DNA of 64,000 nucleotides from contig NZ_CP011270.1 of assembly GCF_001610835.1 (NCBI RefSeq), positions 2,002,001 through 2,066,000 of the forward strand, given 5' to 3'. Each line of letters starts with the position of its first letter. Position 1 is the first letter of the stretch. A model generated the notes under the pieces. It saw only the letters and a program-made list of their open reading frames with translations. It did not search any database and was not told the origin of the DNA. The position numbers and the translations under genes are program-made. This stretch comes from Planctomyces sp. SH-PL14. Its GTDB lineage: Bacteria > Planctomycetota > Planctomycetia > Planctomycetales > Planctomycetaceae. Below are positions 19,601 to 28,420 of the stretch, piece after piece.

Positions 19601-21012
19601 TCACAGCCGCGGCGCCGGCTCCCTCCGAAAGCCCGGCGGACGATTCTCCGTTCGGTGGCTCGGAGACCGAAGAACGCGTCACGACTCCGGTCCGCCCGAC
19701 CAGGAAGACGGGACCTTCGCCCCTGGCCGGTGTCCAGGCGTGGCTCCAGGTCCCCAAGAATCGCCTGATCGCCGGCGGCGCGGCCGCTGCGGTCGTGATC
19801 GTGATCGCGGCCCTCGCCTTCATCCCGAGCGGCAAACCCAAGACCACGGGAGCCGGGACCGGCCCCACGGCGGCGGCTCCCGCGGCCGCGCCCGGCGGCG
19901 CCCCGGTGGCCGCGTCCTCGGTACGGCAGGCAACCGTGCGTCCCCGTCCGCAGGGGGACTCGATCACGGTGGGACCGGAAGGGAACTTCGGGACGGTCAG
20001 CGAAGCGGTCAACTACTTCATGCGGAACATCCCGAATGACGGGAGCCGCCGGACGATTCGCGTCGCAGGGGGCTACTCCTACACCGAGTCGATCACGATC
20101 GCCGCAGCCATCGGGATCTCCAGCCCGCTGACGATCACCACCGACGCCGCCCAGCCGGCGATCCTGACACCCCGCGGCGGCGGCGTGATCATGAACATTC
20201 CTTTCGCAACGGACCTGATCCTTGAGAACCTGGTCTTCGACGCCGGCGGCGCGCCGAACTGCGCTCAGCTCGAAGTGCTCGGCACCGGCTCGCAGCTCAA
20301 AAACGTCGAGTTCCGGGGCTTCCGCGAGAACGGCCTCGTCATCGCCTCCGTGCCGGGGGACCAGGCCGCGCCGGTCCTGCTCGACGGCTGCCGCTTCAAG
20401 GGCTTCGACGCGGGGGCCAAGGGACTCGTCTTCAAGACCTCGGCCGACAACCTGTTCGGCCTCACGGTGACGAACTCGCAGTTCGCCGCCCCGTTGCGGA
20501 CCGGGATCGAAGTCGGCAGCGCGTCCGTCTCCAGTTTCCAGGTGACGAACTGCCGGTTCGTCGACGTCCGGACCGGCGTCCTGTTCCCGGCGCCGAAGCA
20601 GGAGTTCGAAGACGTCCTGATCCTGAACAACACGTTCTACAAGGCGGCGGACGCGATCGTGTTCAACCACGCCCCCGACGCCAAGCGGCCGATGAAGTCG
20701 GCCCTGATCGGCAACCTGTTCGCCGGCTCGACGACGACCGACGTCTCGATCCGGTCCGGGTTCACGAAGCAGCAGTGGGACCAGTTCCAGTCCGGGGGAC
20801 CGGGAATCGCCGGCAATATGTCCCAGCGGGAAGGAGACCTCGGCGCGAACGAAGTCGACGTCTTCGGCCAGGGGGGCAAGCGGCCCCTCAAAGAGCTCTC
20901 GTTCGTCAGCACGACGCCGGGAACGCCCGAGTTCCTTAAGCCAACCGGCGCGAACGTCTCGTTCACGAAGCCGAAGGCAGGCAACGGCTGGGCCGGCGCC
21001 GTTCAGCCATAG
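16651..21012 (+). CDS. Receptor-type Ser/Thr protein kinase with Pro/Ala-rich linker and beta-helix C-terminus
   Basis: A 1453-residue Hanks-type kinase. An N-terminal helical segment typical of planctomycete kinases (FLVERKLTSPWQADKLL) leads into the kinase domain at about 75-345: GKGGMSSVY loop, AIKVL lysine, HRDIKPGN catalytic loop, DMG in place of DFG, and APEQ. Residues about 350-1030 form a Pro/Ala-rich linker with repeated PxFL and (D/N)PFG motifs. One membrane helix (about 1034-1055) follows, then an extracellular tail of about 390 residues in parallel beta-helix style (ILENLVF, LLDGCRFKGF, FQVTNCRFVDV). This suggests a surface sensor signalling to a cytoplasmic kinase. ATG at 16651 is preferred to an upstream GTG. 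Confidence 0.92.
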   Translation: MAIKITLESFLAVLRRSGLIETDLIQRLVDEFRAANGEPPEAKPFADFLVERKLTSPWQADKLLVGKHKGFFLGKYKLKGLLGKGGMSSVYLAEHVLMRRMCAIKVLPARRVNDASYLGRFHREAQAVAALDHPNIVRAYDVDHEKDGEFDIHFLVMEYVEGKSLLDMVAERGPLGPVEAAQYIRQAALGLHHAHGAGIIHRDIKPGNLLVDMSGTVKLLDMGLARFFGGDDEKSLTIQHDEKVLGTADYLAPEQAVDSHKVDRRVDIYSLGCTLYFLFTAQPPFNEGTLTQRLMAHQLKDPKSITEFRADVPESLLAIMRKMMAKKPDDRYATAKEVADALSDWLLRQGAGLPDTTSDSGPLNLAVAAPAPVAPAAPAAPAVSAPAATASPPPAESGVPDFFGIGASAAEPIHEAPGDFANLFGGGPAPAPVPAAPKAPAKTATTKPAPSPAATSKPASGTKPGKKSSAAEIEVPSFFGGPAGNNGGSEAPAEVGHFTDLFTGEAPKTGSGAGRAGPAASAPVAAPAAEPDVPDFLRAAAPPAPAQTKPAPAKAAPGKPAAAKSPAAPAAPKPTAKAPAAKAPAPTPPRTAEEAPPFLAGAAPAPAADNPFGADLFGFQSGSNETAAPPAPAPKAPAPTPPAPKPASKPAAAAVPPAPKPAPTPPAPVAEGVPDFLSGATTEAAAEPPAGDDPFGFHSAPAAPAPPPPPAAKAPAPPKPAPKPPATAAPKAAPAATAPAKAAPAPPAAEEVPAFLNASAAAPVTEAAPMGDLFGFGAAAEPAAPVPTPAPPAPKPAPQPPAKPAAAKAPAAAPPPAPAPPKPAAKPAPATAPADEMPAFLGGAASAPVGESDNPFGAEMFGIGTAAAEPPAPAPAPPAPQQTPAAKAATSPPPAVAAPEPSPPPFLVDAGATDDAGGMPDLFGTSEPAPAPAPAAPPKAKPAPKAAPAPAKPAVEVPDFLQAGGMFADSAPASAPAASEPSPFTAAAPAPSESPADDSPFGGSETEERVTTPVRPTRKTGPSPLAGVQAWLQVPKNRLIAGGAAAAVVIVIAALAFIPSGKPKTTGAGTGPTAAAPAAAPGGAPVAASSVRQATVRPRPQGDSITVGPEGNFGTVSEAVNYFMRNIPNDGSRRTIRVAGGYSYTESITIAAAIGISSPLTITTDAAQPAILTPRGGGVIMNIPFATDLILENLVFDAGGAPNCAQLEVLGTGSQLKNVEFRGFRENGLVIASVPGDQAAPVLLDGCRFKGFDAGAKGLVFKTSADNLFGLTVTNSQFAAPLRTGIEVGSASVSSFQVTNCRFVDVRTGVLFPAPKQEFEDVLILNNTFYKAADAIVFNHAPDAKRPMKSALIGNLFAGSTTTDVSIRSGFTKQQWDQFQSGGPGIAGNMSQREGDLGANEVDVFGQGGKRPLKELSFVSTTPGTPEFLKPTGANVSFTKPKAGNGWAGAVQP

Positions 21013-21075
21013 CGGCTCAGCCCCCGCCAAGCGACAGCATCAACCTGGGCCGGGCGCCATGCACAAGACCACTCC

Positions 21076-21115
21076 TTCGTGCTCTTGGTGCCCCCTTGGT
21101 GCCTTGGTGTTTAAC
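21076..21115 (+). repeat. Short TTGGTGCC-type downstream repeat
   Basis: A tail of overlapping words (CTTGGTGCC, CTTGGTGTT) just after the kinase gene and before the convergent small membrane gene. It looks like a low-complexity intergenic word repeat; no hairpin with a T-tract is present. Confidence 0.4.
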
Positions 21116-21128
21116 AACCAGCCCCGCT

Positions 21129-21365
21129 TCAGGAGAGCGATCTCGTCCGCAGGAGAATGCGGCTCGCCACGACACCCTGCAGCCCGATCAGAGCGATCGT
21201 GACCGCCAGCGCAATCCCGCCGGCGACAAGCGTAAAACGCGATCCCGCGGCGTCCCCCGCGCCCGCGAGGAGCCATGCCAGGAGAAAGGCGACCAGGGTC
21301 CAGACGGAGCTGCAGGTCAATCCCGCCAGACCGCCGCACAAGAGTCGTTGCTCACGATCCGTCAT
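21129..21365 (-). CDS. Small two-helix membrane protein
   Basis: A 78-residue hypothetical membrane protein with two hydrophobic helices (SSVWTLVAFLLAWLLAGAG and TLVAGGIALAVTIALIGLQG). ATG at 21365 has a GGA site at suitable spacing; an alternative ATG at 21383 adds six residues. It lies 75 bases downstream of the thioredoxin lipoprotein on the same strand. No family recognised. Confidence 0.6.
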   Translation of the reverse strand: MTDREQRLLCGGLAGLTCSSVWTLVAFLLAWLLAGAGDAAGSRFTLVAGGIALAVTIALIGLQGVVASRILLRTRSLS

Positions 21366-21440
21366 GAGACATTCCGTTGTCATCGTTCAGGGAAGCTGCG
21401 GCGCGGGAGCCTTTGATGCGCCAGCCCCGGCCGGAAGGGG

Positions 21441-21899
21441 TCAGGTCGGCTCTTTCACTTCCTCGACCGGGAGCCAGGGGCGGACGAATTCCTCGAGGGC
21501 CTCGTAGTTCTTGAAGCGGGCGAGTCCCGGCCCCGGATTGACGATCACCTCTCCATCCGAAAACAGGAGCAGGTGCGGAATCCCCTGCACGCCGAACCGG
21601 GCCTGCAGCACGGGATGTTCGTCGATGTCGATCGCCACGACCTTAAGGCGGTCGCCGTACTTCTTCTCGAGCCGGTGCAGCAGCGGCCGCAGATACTGGC
21701 AGGGGCCGCACCACGTCGCGGAGAAGTCCGCCAGGACCACTTTGTCCGACTTCAGGACCGTCGCGTCAAACCATTCCATGCTGGCCGCCGCCGCCTGATT
21801 TGCGGCCGACGAACTGGCGGGCGGAGTCGGCAGCTCTCCCATGCAGCTCGCCAGGAGGGCGCACGCGAGGAGCCACAGGAGAGGATATCGACGACGCAT
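21441..21899 (-). CDS. Thioredoxin-fold lipoprotein
   Basis: A 152-residue membrane-anchored thioredoxin. The N-terminus (MRRRYPLLWLLACALLASC) is a lipoprotein signal with an L-A-S-C lipobox. The active site is WCGPC inside ADFSATWCGPCQYLRP, and the cis-Pro is in VQGIPHLLLF. It probably acts as a periplasmic disulfide reductase or exchange partner. ATG at 21899 is chosen; a GTG at 21911 is possible. Confidence 0.9.
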   Translation of the reverse strand: MRRRYPLLWLLACALLASCMGELPTPPASSSAANQAAAASMEWFDATVLKSDKVVLADFSATWCGPCQYLRPLLHRLEKKYGDRLKVVAIDIDEHPVLQARFGVQGIPHLLLFSDGEVIVNPGPGLARFKNYEALEEFVRPWLPVEEVKEPT

Positions 21900-22007
21900 G
21901 ACGAGTCTCACGGGGTGTTCGGACCCCGTGATTCTATCATGCCCCCCCGGCCGCGGCAGGGCGAATCGCCGTCGATCCCGTCCGCGGCTCTTTCCGTGCT
22001 GCGAAAC

Positions 22008-24716
22008 TCAGTCCACCACCGCGTGGGGGAGGGGATCGCCGATGAACGAGTCGAGCGACTCGCCGCTCACGAACAGGTAGAGCCGCCCCTTGTACCAGAC
22101 GGCGTGCTGCAGGGAGCCTTCCAGCTCTTCGCCGGTCCGCTTGAAGTGGACGACGTCGTTACCGTCGGCCGCGGGAGCGTACTTGGCCGGATCGGAATCG
22201 AAGACGATCTTGGCCTCGGCGGAGGAGAGCATGATGACCCGCCGGCCATAGCTGCTCTGGAACTCGGGACGGGCGTCGACGAGTTCGCGATGATCCCGCA
22301 GCATCACCGGGCAGAACCCCTTCAGTCCCGGCCGGTCGACCCGGGCGGCGATGAGGGCCATCTTTCCGCCCTGAGCGGGGCCGCCCGTACGCGGCACCGG
22401 CTGGAGGCTCGGCTGCCCGGCCGGCTGGACCGTCGCCGGCGTCGTGACCGGATCGGCGGCCGCCACGGGCGGCACATTCAGCGGCGGCAGCGGACTGGCG
22501 GCGGCCTGAACCGGCGGGGCGGCGGGTTGCATCGGGGCCGACGGAGCGATGGGCGGCGTGGCCGGCAGGGACTGGGCGGCCAGCGGGCTTCCCGGCTTCA
22601 GGCCGGCGGGAGCGGGGCTGCCGGGCTGGTCGGTCGAACGTTCGTCCTCGTCCGAGAAGAATCCCTCTTCCGCAGCCTTGGCCAGCGGCGCGGCGGGAAC
22701 CGCGGGCAGGGCCGGAGCGGCTACCGAAGGCGCCGCGGCGGGAGCCGCCGGCGGAACGGCCGGGACGGTCACGACCGGAGCCGCCGAGGTCTGCGCGGGA
22801 GGCATCGCCGGCGCGGCGGGGGCCAGCGGAGGAACGACGACGGGGGGAACCGTCGGCAGGTGGTCTGCCGCGGCCAGCGGGGGCGGAGCCAGCGGGGGCG
22901 GAGCCAGCGGGGCCGCCGGTACGGGGGTGGCTGTGACCGGCGCGTCGGGCATCGGGGCCTCGGCCGCGGGAGCGGCAGGGGTTCCAAAGACGAGTGCCGG
23001 AGGAACCGTCGCCGCGGCGGGCGGGACCGCCGGACGGGGAGCGTCGCTCGTCGTCGTGCGGGGCCCTGGACCGCCGGCGTTCGGAGCCGGCAGCGGGACC
23101 GGGAGGACAAAGCCATCGTTCGCCGGAGCGGCCAGCGGAACCGCGGCGGGGGCGGGGGCCGGAACTGCCGACGGAAGCGGGACCTCGACCGACGGCGTGA
23201 TGATCACCGGGGCCGCGGAGGTCGTGGTCATCGGGACCGGATCGTTGAGACCGAGGCCGGTGAAGGGAACGGGCGCCGGCGCGGCGATCGCAGGAGCCGC
23301 GGGCGGAGTCGGAGCCGCCGTCGCCGGAGCCGCGGGAGCGGCGAACTGGGGAACGAAGGCCTGCGGAGCGTCGGTCGCCGGAGGAGCGAGCGGCGTCGGC
23401 GCGGCCAACGTCACGGCCGGAGGCTGCGTCGCGGCCGATGTCGCCGGGGGAGCCTGCGGAGCAAACGGCTGCGGAGTGGCGGCCGGTGCCGGCAGCGCCG
23501 CGACCTGGGCCGGAGGCAGCGCGGGGAAGGCCGACGGAGCGGCGGCGACCGGAGCCTGCGGCGGAACCGCGGCTACGGGCGCCGCGGCCTGCTCGGGGGC
23601 CAGCGGAATCGGCTTCGAGAAGTCCAGGACCGGCAGTGCCGACGGAGCGGCGGTCGTGTTATTGGCGAGCGGGTGCCCCATCGGAGCGGCGGCAGGCGCC
23701 GCGTGGGCGGGGACCGGCTTTCCGAATCCGTCCAGGTACGGGAGCGCCGCCGGGGCCGAGGCCGATCCGGAAACGGTGTTCGGAACGCCGACGAACGGGT
23801 CCCCCTGTGGAGCCGGAACGGCGGGAACGAACGGCGCCGCGGGAGCAGCGGCCGGAGCCGGAGCGGCGGCCGTCTGCGGAGCAAACGCCTGCGGCATCCC
23901 GAACAGCTGGCCGTAGTTCGGCAGCCGCGACGCGGGCCGGGCGGCCATGGCGGGCGGACTGGCCGGAGGAGCCGCCGGAGGGATCGCGGCCGGAGCGAGC
24001 GGAGGAGGAGCCTGGACGCCGTAGACACCCGCCTGGGCTGCGGTGCGGCGCGGGTCGTAGTGAATCTCGGACGGCTCTTCGGGAGGGGCCTTGGGAGCGG
24101 GCTTGCGGAACGGGTTGATCTGTTCGAGCCAGCCGACGGGCTTCTTGGGCTTCGCCGTCGACACTCCCATCGACTGCGCCTCGGCCCACGTCTTGGGCTG
24201 GGGAGCATCGGGATCCATGGAGACCGGTCCGCCGGACGGCTGCGTGACAGGCCGCGATTGTCCAACCGTCTGCACCGGCAGCATCCCGTGCGGGGCGGCG
24301 GAAGGGGCCGGCGCGTTGGCGGCGGGGCTGGCCTGGACGGGGGCCCCCTGGGCGGACGGCTGCTGGGCCTGCCGCTGAATCCCCGAATCGGGGAGTTCCA
24401 GCACCGGCCGGCCGTTCTGTTCGTAGAGGGCTTCGAGCTGCTTCTGGACTTCGCTCTTCGGTCCGCTCGATCCCATCGGGCGGGGCTGATAGGCGGGGGC
24501 CGCTCCGCCGGACATCTGGGTGCGGAGTTGCGGAGCCGGGTTGGGGGCCGGGGTTTCGGCCTGAGTCTGGACGACGGGAGACCGGGGAACGGGCTGGAGG
24601 AACTGCGGCGGGGAGGTCGGTTCGACCGCCAGTGTCCAACTCGCTGCGGCCGTGGTCAGTCCGGCCGTGAGCCAAAACGCACGAAACCGAAAGAATCGCG
24701 ATCGGTCAGTCGACAT
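22008..24716 (-). CDS. Large Pro/Ala-rich exported protein with YHS-like C-terminal domain
   Basis: A 902-residue protein with an N-terminal signal/anchor (FRAFWLTAGLTTAAASWTLA), more than 600 residues of Pro/Ala-rich low-complexity sequence, and a folded C-terminal region (about 780-902). The folded part reads GFCPVMLRDHRELV, GRRVIMLSSAEAKIVFDSDPAKYAP, DGNDVVHF and AVWYKGRLYLFVSGESLDSF, a pattern like the YHS-type domains of planctomycete surface proteins. A helix near residue 90-100 (EVQKQLEALYEQNGRPV) precedes the linker. The role is unknown; the linker suggests a wall- or envelope-spanning spacer. Confidence 0.8.
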   Translation of the reverse strand: MSTDRSRFFRFRAFWLTAGLTTAAASWTLAVEPTSPPQFLQPVPRSPVVQTQAETPAPNPAPQLRTQMSGGAAPAYQPRPMGSSGPKSEVQKQLEALYEQNGRPVLELPDSGIQRQAQQPSAQGAPVQASPAANAPAPSAAPHGMLPVQTVGQSRPVTQPSGGPVSMDPDAPQPKTWAEAQSMGVSTAKPKKPVGWLEQINPFRKPAPKAPPEEPSEIHYDPRRTAAQAGVYGVQAPPPLAPAAIPPAAPPASPPAMAARPASRLPNYGQLFGMPQAFAPQTAAAPAPAAAPAAPFVPAVPAPQGDPFVGVPNTVSGSASAPAALPYLDGFGKPVPAHAAPAAAPMGHPLANNTTAAPSALPVLDFSKPIPLAPEQAAAPVAAVPPQAPVAAAPSAFPALPPAQVAALPAPAATPQPFAPQAPPATSAATQPPAVTLAAPTPLAPPATDAPQAFVPQFAAPAAPATAAPTPPAAPAIAAPAPVPFTGLGLNDPVPMTTTSAAPVIITPSVEVPLPSAVPAPAPAAVPLAAPANDGFVLPVPLPAPNAGGPGPRTTTSDAPRPAVPPAAATVPPALVFGTPAAPAAEAPMPDAPVTATPVPAAPLAPPPLAPPPLAAADHLPTVPPVVVPPLAPAAPAMPPAQTSAAPVVTVPAVPPAAPAAAPSVAAPALPAVPAAPLAKAAEEGFFSDEDERSTDQPGSPAPAGLKPGSPLAAQSLPATPPIAPSAPMQPAAPPVQAAASPLPPLNVPPVAAADPVTTPATVQPAGQPSLQPVPRTGGPAQGGKMALIAARVDRPGLKGFCPVMLRDHRELVDARPEFQSSYGRRVIMLSSAEAKIVFDSDPAKYAPAADGNDVVHFKRTGEELEGSLQHAVWYKGRLYLFVSGESLDSFIGDPLPHAVVD

Positions 24717-25036
24717 CGTCTGCTCCTGTGCTCCCTTCGGCAGAAGAAAGGGAGCCCCGCGTCCAATGCCCGGTCGGCTGAAACACGTTCCGCCGGGATT
24801 GCTTATGCGCTCCGAGGGGGGATAATCGGCTCCCCCTTCGAGAAGCCGACCGAGCGGCGCCGGCCACGAGATGACCGGGCCTCCACCCCTGGATGCACCG
24901 TGTCTATCGTCGACCGGTCGTGCGGAGTTTGACGGCCGTACGGCCTCTGCGGGCCGAATCCGCCCGGAGAACAGTTTCGACGCGCACGAACGTCACAACC
25001 GAAAAAGTCACCCTCCCCGCCCCAGTTTGACATCGC
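24717..25036. other. Divergent intergenic region upstream of sppA
   Basis: About 320 bases with no gene. It contains one 8-bp hairpin (GCTCCCTT ... AAGGGAGC, about 24729-24754) in the leader of the 902-residue protein. Promoters for both flanking genes must lie here but no clear boxes were found. Confidence 0.45.
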
Positions 25037-26095
25037 ATGTCCACACCGATTCCTCCCTCGTCCCCCATTCCTCCCGGCTCTTCGTCTTCGCAGGGGCCGC
25101 AGCCGACGGTCATTGTCCGGACCGTGCGGAAGGGGGGGTGGCTGGCGGCGGCGCTGGCGGTCCTGCTGTGCGGGTCGGTCCTCGTCAACATGCTGCTGAT
25201 TACCTTTACGGCCCAGCAGATCACGGCGACGACCGAGACCTCGTCGCTGACCGAGCAGTACGTCTCGGGGGACAAGGAGGCTTCGGACCGGATCGCGATC
25301 GTGGAGATCGACGGGACGATCATGTCGCCGTTCACGGAGCGGACGCTCAAGATCCTGAAGCGGATCGAGAATGACGCCAACGTGAAGGGGATCGTGCTGG
25401 CGGTCGAGAGCCCGGGGGGATTCGTGGCGGACAGTCAGCGGATCTACGACCGGCTCAAGGCGCTGCACGAGACGAAGGGGAAGAAGATCTATGTCTCGAT
25501 GGGCCGGCTGGCGGCATCGGGTGGATATTACGTCGCGATGGGGGCGGGTCCGCAGGGGAAGATCTATGCGGAGCCGGCAACGTGGACCGGGTCGATCGGG
25601 GTGATCATTCCGCGGTATGACGTGTCGAAGCTGGCGTCGGATTATGGGGTGAAGTCGGAGCCTCTGGTGACGGGTCCGTTCAAGGATGCGCTGAGTCCGT
25701 TCAAGGAGTTGTCGCCGGAGGAGCGGGAGGTCTGGAAGGCGATCATGGACGAGTCGTACAACGAGTTTGTGCGGATCATCGATGAGTCGCGTGAGAAGCT
25801 GAACTGGGATCAGGCGAAGGCGCTGGCGACGGGGCAGATCTATACCGCGAAGCAGGCTGTGGCGAATGGTCTGGTGGACGGGATCAAGTATCGGGACGAC
25901 GTGGTGGCGGAGCTGAAGGAGGACTTGAAGCTGAGCAAGGCGCGGGTGGTGCGTTACACGTATCCGCCGTCGGCGGTGGAGTTGTTGCTGGGTGTTTCGT
26001 CGCGTGTGACGCCGCGGTCGTTGATTTCGGAGTTTCTGGACGCATCGGTTCCGCGGGCGATGTATTTCTTCGGTTGGCACCCTAACCTCGAATAG
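25037..26095 (+). CDS. sppA: Signal peptide peptidase SppA (S49 family)
   Basis: A 352-residue membrane-anchored serine protease that degrades cleaved signal peptides. A Pro/Ser-rich N-terminus precedes one membrane helix (about 35-56). The S49 domain shows ESPGG, the nucleophile Ser161 in GRLAASGGYYVAM, TGSIGVI and the general base Lys216 in VTGPFKD, with a Ser-Lys spacing of 55, close to that of short Bacillus-type SppA. It is a single-domain form, about half the size of E. coli SppA. The repeat follows 17 bases after the stop. Confidence 0.92.
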   Translation: MSTPIPPSSPIPPGSSSSQGPQPTVIVRTVRKGGWLAAALAVLLCGSVLVNMLLITFTAQQITATTETSSLTEQYVSGDKEASDRIAIVEIDGTIMSPFTERTLKILKRIENDANVKGIVLAVESPGGFVADSQRIYDRLKALHETKGKKIYVSMGRLAASGGYYVAMGAGPQGKIYAEPATWTGSIGVIIPRYDVSKLASDYGVKSEPLVTGPFKDALSPFKELSPEEREVWKAIMDESYNEFVRIIDESREKLNWDQAKALATGQIYTAKQAVANGLVDGIKYRDDVVAELKEDLKLSKARVVRYTYPPSAVELLLGVSSRVTPRSLISEFLDASVPRAMYFFGWHPNLE

Positions 26096-26112
26096 AGCGG
26101 CCTCACAACCTC

Positions 26113-26435
26113 ACCGGGGTCCAGGGGGCCACCCCTGGTGGGGGATGCAAGGGGGCCTGTGTTGTTTCTCTGGCCCCCTTGCCCGCCGGAGGCCTGGCCG
26201 TCGGGAGATGTCTGAAGGAGGACGTGTCCAAACGCGGACAACGTGCCGGATGCCCCCTCACTAACCAGCGGGGATTTCAGGGCGAGCGGTGAGCCCTCGG
26301 TGCCGGTTCCACAAAACGGTCGTCCGTTGTTTACAACGGTTCCTCATGGAAGTGCCTCCGGCGGCAAGGGGGCGAGGCCCCCTTGACCCCGGCTGCCGTC
26401 GCACATTGGGTTTGAGGTAGCACCGTCGTGCCGGC
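26113..26435 (-). repeat. Interspersed structured repeat, copy 5 (reverse, long tail loop)
   Basis: Full copy between convergent sppA and sulfatase genes. The hairpin next to the tail end carries the CTGTGTTGTTTCTCTGG loop on the plus strand, matching the head-side loop of copy 3. The head end is 21 bases from the sulfatase stop. Confidence 0.95.
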
Positions 26436-26455
26436 AAGGACGCGGATGAAGGCAT

Positions 26456-27934
26456 CTACTTCGGACGCGCCGCCGCCCGCCCATCCGGACCATCCTCTTT
26501 GTAACCGGGATTCACCACCGGATACGTCGCGCCGACCGCCTTCTGCCACGCCTCCAGTTCCTTCGTCAGCTCAGCCACCACCGGAATATGGTTCGCCGCC
26601 ACATCCCGGCTCTCCGACGGATCCTTCTCGATCTCGTACAGCTCCACCCGCCCGGTCTCCATCGACTGAATCATCTTCCACTCCGCATTGCGGACCGCCG
26701 CCACCGGCGCGCCCCCCTGATTCCCATAGTGCGGGTAGTGCCAGAACAGCGACCGCGGAGCAATGGTCTCCCCCCGCAGCAGCGGTGATAGATCGACGCC
26801 GTCGAGGACCTGCCCCTCCGCCGGCTTCCGCCCCATCGCCGCGAGCAGCGTCGGATACACATCGACACTGCAGACCGGCGTCGTCGAAGTCGTCCCCGCC
26901 TTCGCCACACCCGGCCACCTCACGATCCACGGAACCCGGATCCCCCCTTCATACACCCACCCCTTCCCCGCACGGAGCGGCAGGTTCGATGTCGGCCAGC
27001 CCTCGCTCGTCGAGAGCCCCCCATTGTCGGACGTGAAGACCACGATCGTCTCCCCTTCCACTCCCGACGCATTGAGCTGATTCAGCACTATTCCGACCGC
27101 CTCGTCCATCGCCTCCACCATCGCGGCGTAGACGACGTGAGCCTGCGTCAGCCGCACATCGCGCGGCTCCTCGCGTCCAAACTGGTCCGAGAGCATCCGC
27201 CGCCGCCGCTTCTCCTCGTACTTCTGCCGGAGATCCTCGCGGGCCATCAGCGGCGTATGGACGTCGTAGAAGGCGTAGTACGCCAGGAACGGCTCATGCT
27301 TGTGCTGGTCGATGAACCGGGCCGTCTCGCGGGCCAGCCGGATCGGAAGATGCTCCCCCGGCGGACCGTCGGCCAGCCGCGGGTTCCCATACGGCGAAAA
27401 GTACTTTCCGCCGCCGTACGGTCCCCCCTGCTCGATCCCGCCCAGGTTCGTCTGGAAGCCCTGGTCCTCGGGATAGAACCCTTCGGGACCGAGGTGCCAC
27501 TTGCCGGCGAAGAACGTCGCGTAGCCGGCATCCCGCGCCGCCTCGGCGATCGTCCCGGCCTCCAGCGCGAGCCGGTCCTTGTACGCCGCGGGCAGGTGCT
27601 TCGTGTTCTTCTTCCACTGCGCCGGCTGGTTCGCGCCGTTGGGAGCGATGTAGTCCGTGATCCCCAGCCGCTGGGGATACTGGCCGGTCATCAGGCTGGC
27701 CCGTGTCGGCGAGCAGACCGGGCAGGCGGCGTAGCCCCGCGTGAACATCATCCCCTGCGAGGCCAGCCGGTCGAGATGCGGCGTCTCATAGAAGGTGCTG
27801 CCGAAACATCCCAGGTCCGCCCAGCCGAGGTCGTCACACAGCAGGACCACGATGTTCGGCGGACGCTCCGCCGCAGAGAGCGAAGCCGCTCCGAACCAGA
27901 GAATCAGGACCGCAGACAGGAACCGCCATCGCAT
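26456..27934 (-). CDS. Secreted arylsulfatase-type sulfatase
   Basis: A 492-residue type I sulfatase with an N-terminal signal peptide (MRWRFLSAVLILWFGAASLSA). The formylglycine motif is C-S-P-T-R with Cys74, followed by ASLMTGQ. The metal-binding pair Asp34-Asp35 is in LLCDDLGWADLG, HLGPEGFYP holds a Lys-His type site, and TSDNGG supplies further metal ligands. Planctomycetes use such enzymes on sulfated polysaccharides; the substrate here is unknown. Maturation needs a formylglycine-generating enzyme that is not in this window. Confidence 0.94.
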   Translation of the reverse strand: MRWRFLSAVLILWFGAASLSAAERPPNIVVLLCDDLGWADLGCFGSTFYETPHLDRLASQGMMFTRGYAACPVCSPTRASLMTGQYPQRLGITDYIAPNGANQPAQWKKNTKHLPAAYKDRLALEAGTIAEAARDAGYATFFAGKWHLGPEGFYPEDQGFQTNLGGIEQGGPYGGGKYFSPYGNPRLADGPPGEHLPIRLARETARFIDQHKHEPFLAYYAFYDVHTPLMAREDLRQKYEEKRRRRMLSDQFGREEPRDVRLTQAHVVYAAMVEAMDEAVGIVLNQLNASGVEGETIVVFTSDNGGLSTSEGWPTSNLPLRAGKGWVYEGGIRVPWIVRWPGVAKAGTTSTTPVCSVDVYPTLLAAMGRKPAEGQVLDGVDLSPLLRGETIAPRSLFWHYPHYGNQGGAPVAAVRNAEWKMIQSMETGRVELYEIEKDPSESRDVAANHIPVVAELTKELEAWQKAVGATYPVVNPGYKEDGPDGRAAARPK

Positions 27935-27967
27935 GTGTCACCCCGGGCGCCAGGCTCGGAATGAGAA

Positions 27968-28420
27968 CTACGGCATCGACCGCGCGACTTCAAGTCCCGC
28001 CCGCGGCGAGCATCCCGGCGCGCCCCGCATCGCGTGACGAAGGATCAGGGCGAAAGGGATCCACCACATCAGATCGTTCGTCAGAAGCGTCCAGCCCATG
28101 CGGAAGGGGAGAGCTCCCTGCGCCGCGGTCCAGACGAAGCCGATCGGTCCCAGCACCTTGCCGAGCAGGCCGACGAGAACGATCGGCCACTGACCGGCCG
28201 GATCGCGGGCGGCGATCCAGTACCCGATCCCATAGACGCCGATCACCATCCCCAGGCACTGCCAGAACGCGAGGCCGACCGCATCGGTCGTGATCCCGAG
28301 AGCGGCGAGCATGAAGCGCGGCGCCAGAATCGCTGCGGTCCCCCACACAAGGTTGTAGATTCCGGCCCCTCTCAGGACGAAGGGGATCCAGGCAGGACTC
28401 GGTTCGGTGGAGCGCATCAT
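27968..28420 (-). CDS. Hypothetical membrane protein
   Basis: A 150-residue integral membrane protein with about four hydrophobic helices (GIYNLVWGTAAILAPRFMLAA; LAFWQCLGMVIGVYGIGYWIAA; WPIVLVGLLGKVLGPIGFVW; DLMWWIPFALIL). It lies 33 bases upstream of the sulfatase, same strand. No enzymatic motif recognised. Confidence 0.7.
   Translation of the reverse strand: MMRSTEPSPAWIPFVLRGAGIYNLVWGTAAILAPRFMLAALGITTDAVGLAFWQCLGMVIGVYGIGYWIAARDPAGQWPIVLVGLLGKVLGPIGFVWTAAQGALPFRMGWTLLTNDLMWWIPFALILRHAMRGAPGCSPRAGLEVARSMP

Noticed and set aside
18001-21030. 1009-codon minus-strand open frame opposite the kinase gene
   Set aside because: Arg/Gly-rich shadow of the Pro/Ala-rich linker; no domain, and the kinase frame is certain.
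21573-24932. 1119-codon plus-strand frame opposite the Pro/Ala-rich protein
   Set aside because: Arg/Gly-rich shadow. The minus-strand gene has a signal peptide and a folded C-terminal domain.
24803-26080. Minus-strand frame opposite sppA
   Set aside because: Complement of a clear SppA gene with catalytic Ser and Lys; the shadow is Arg/His-rich with no motif.
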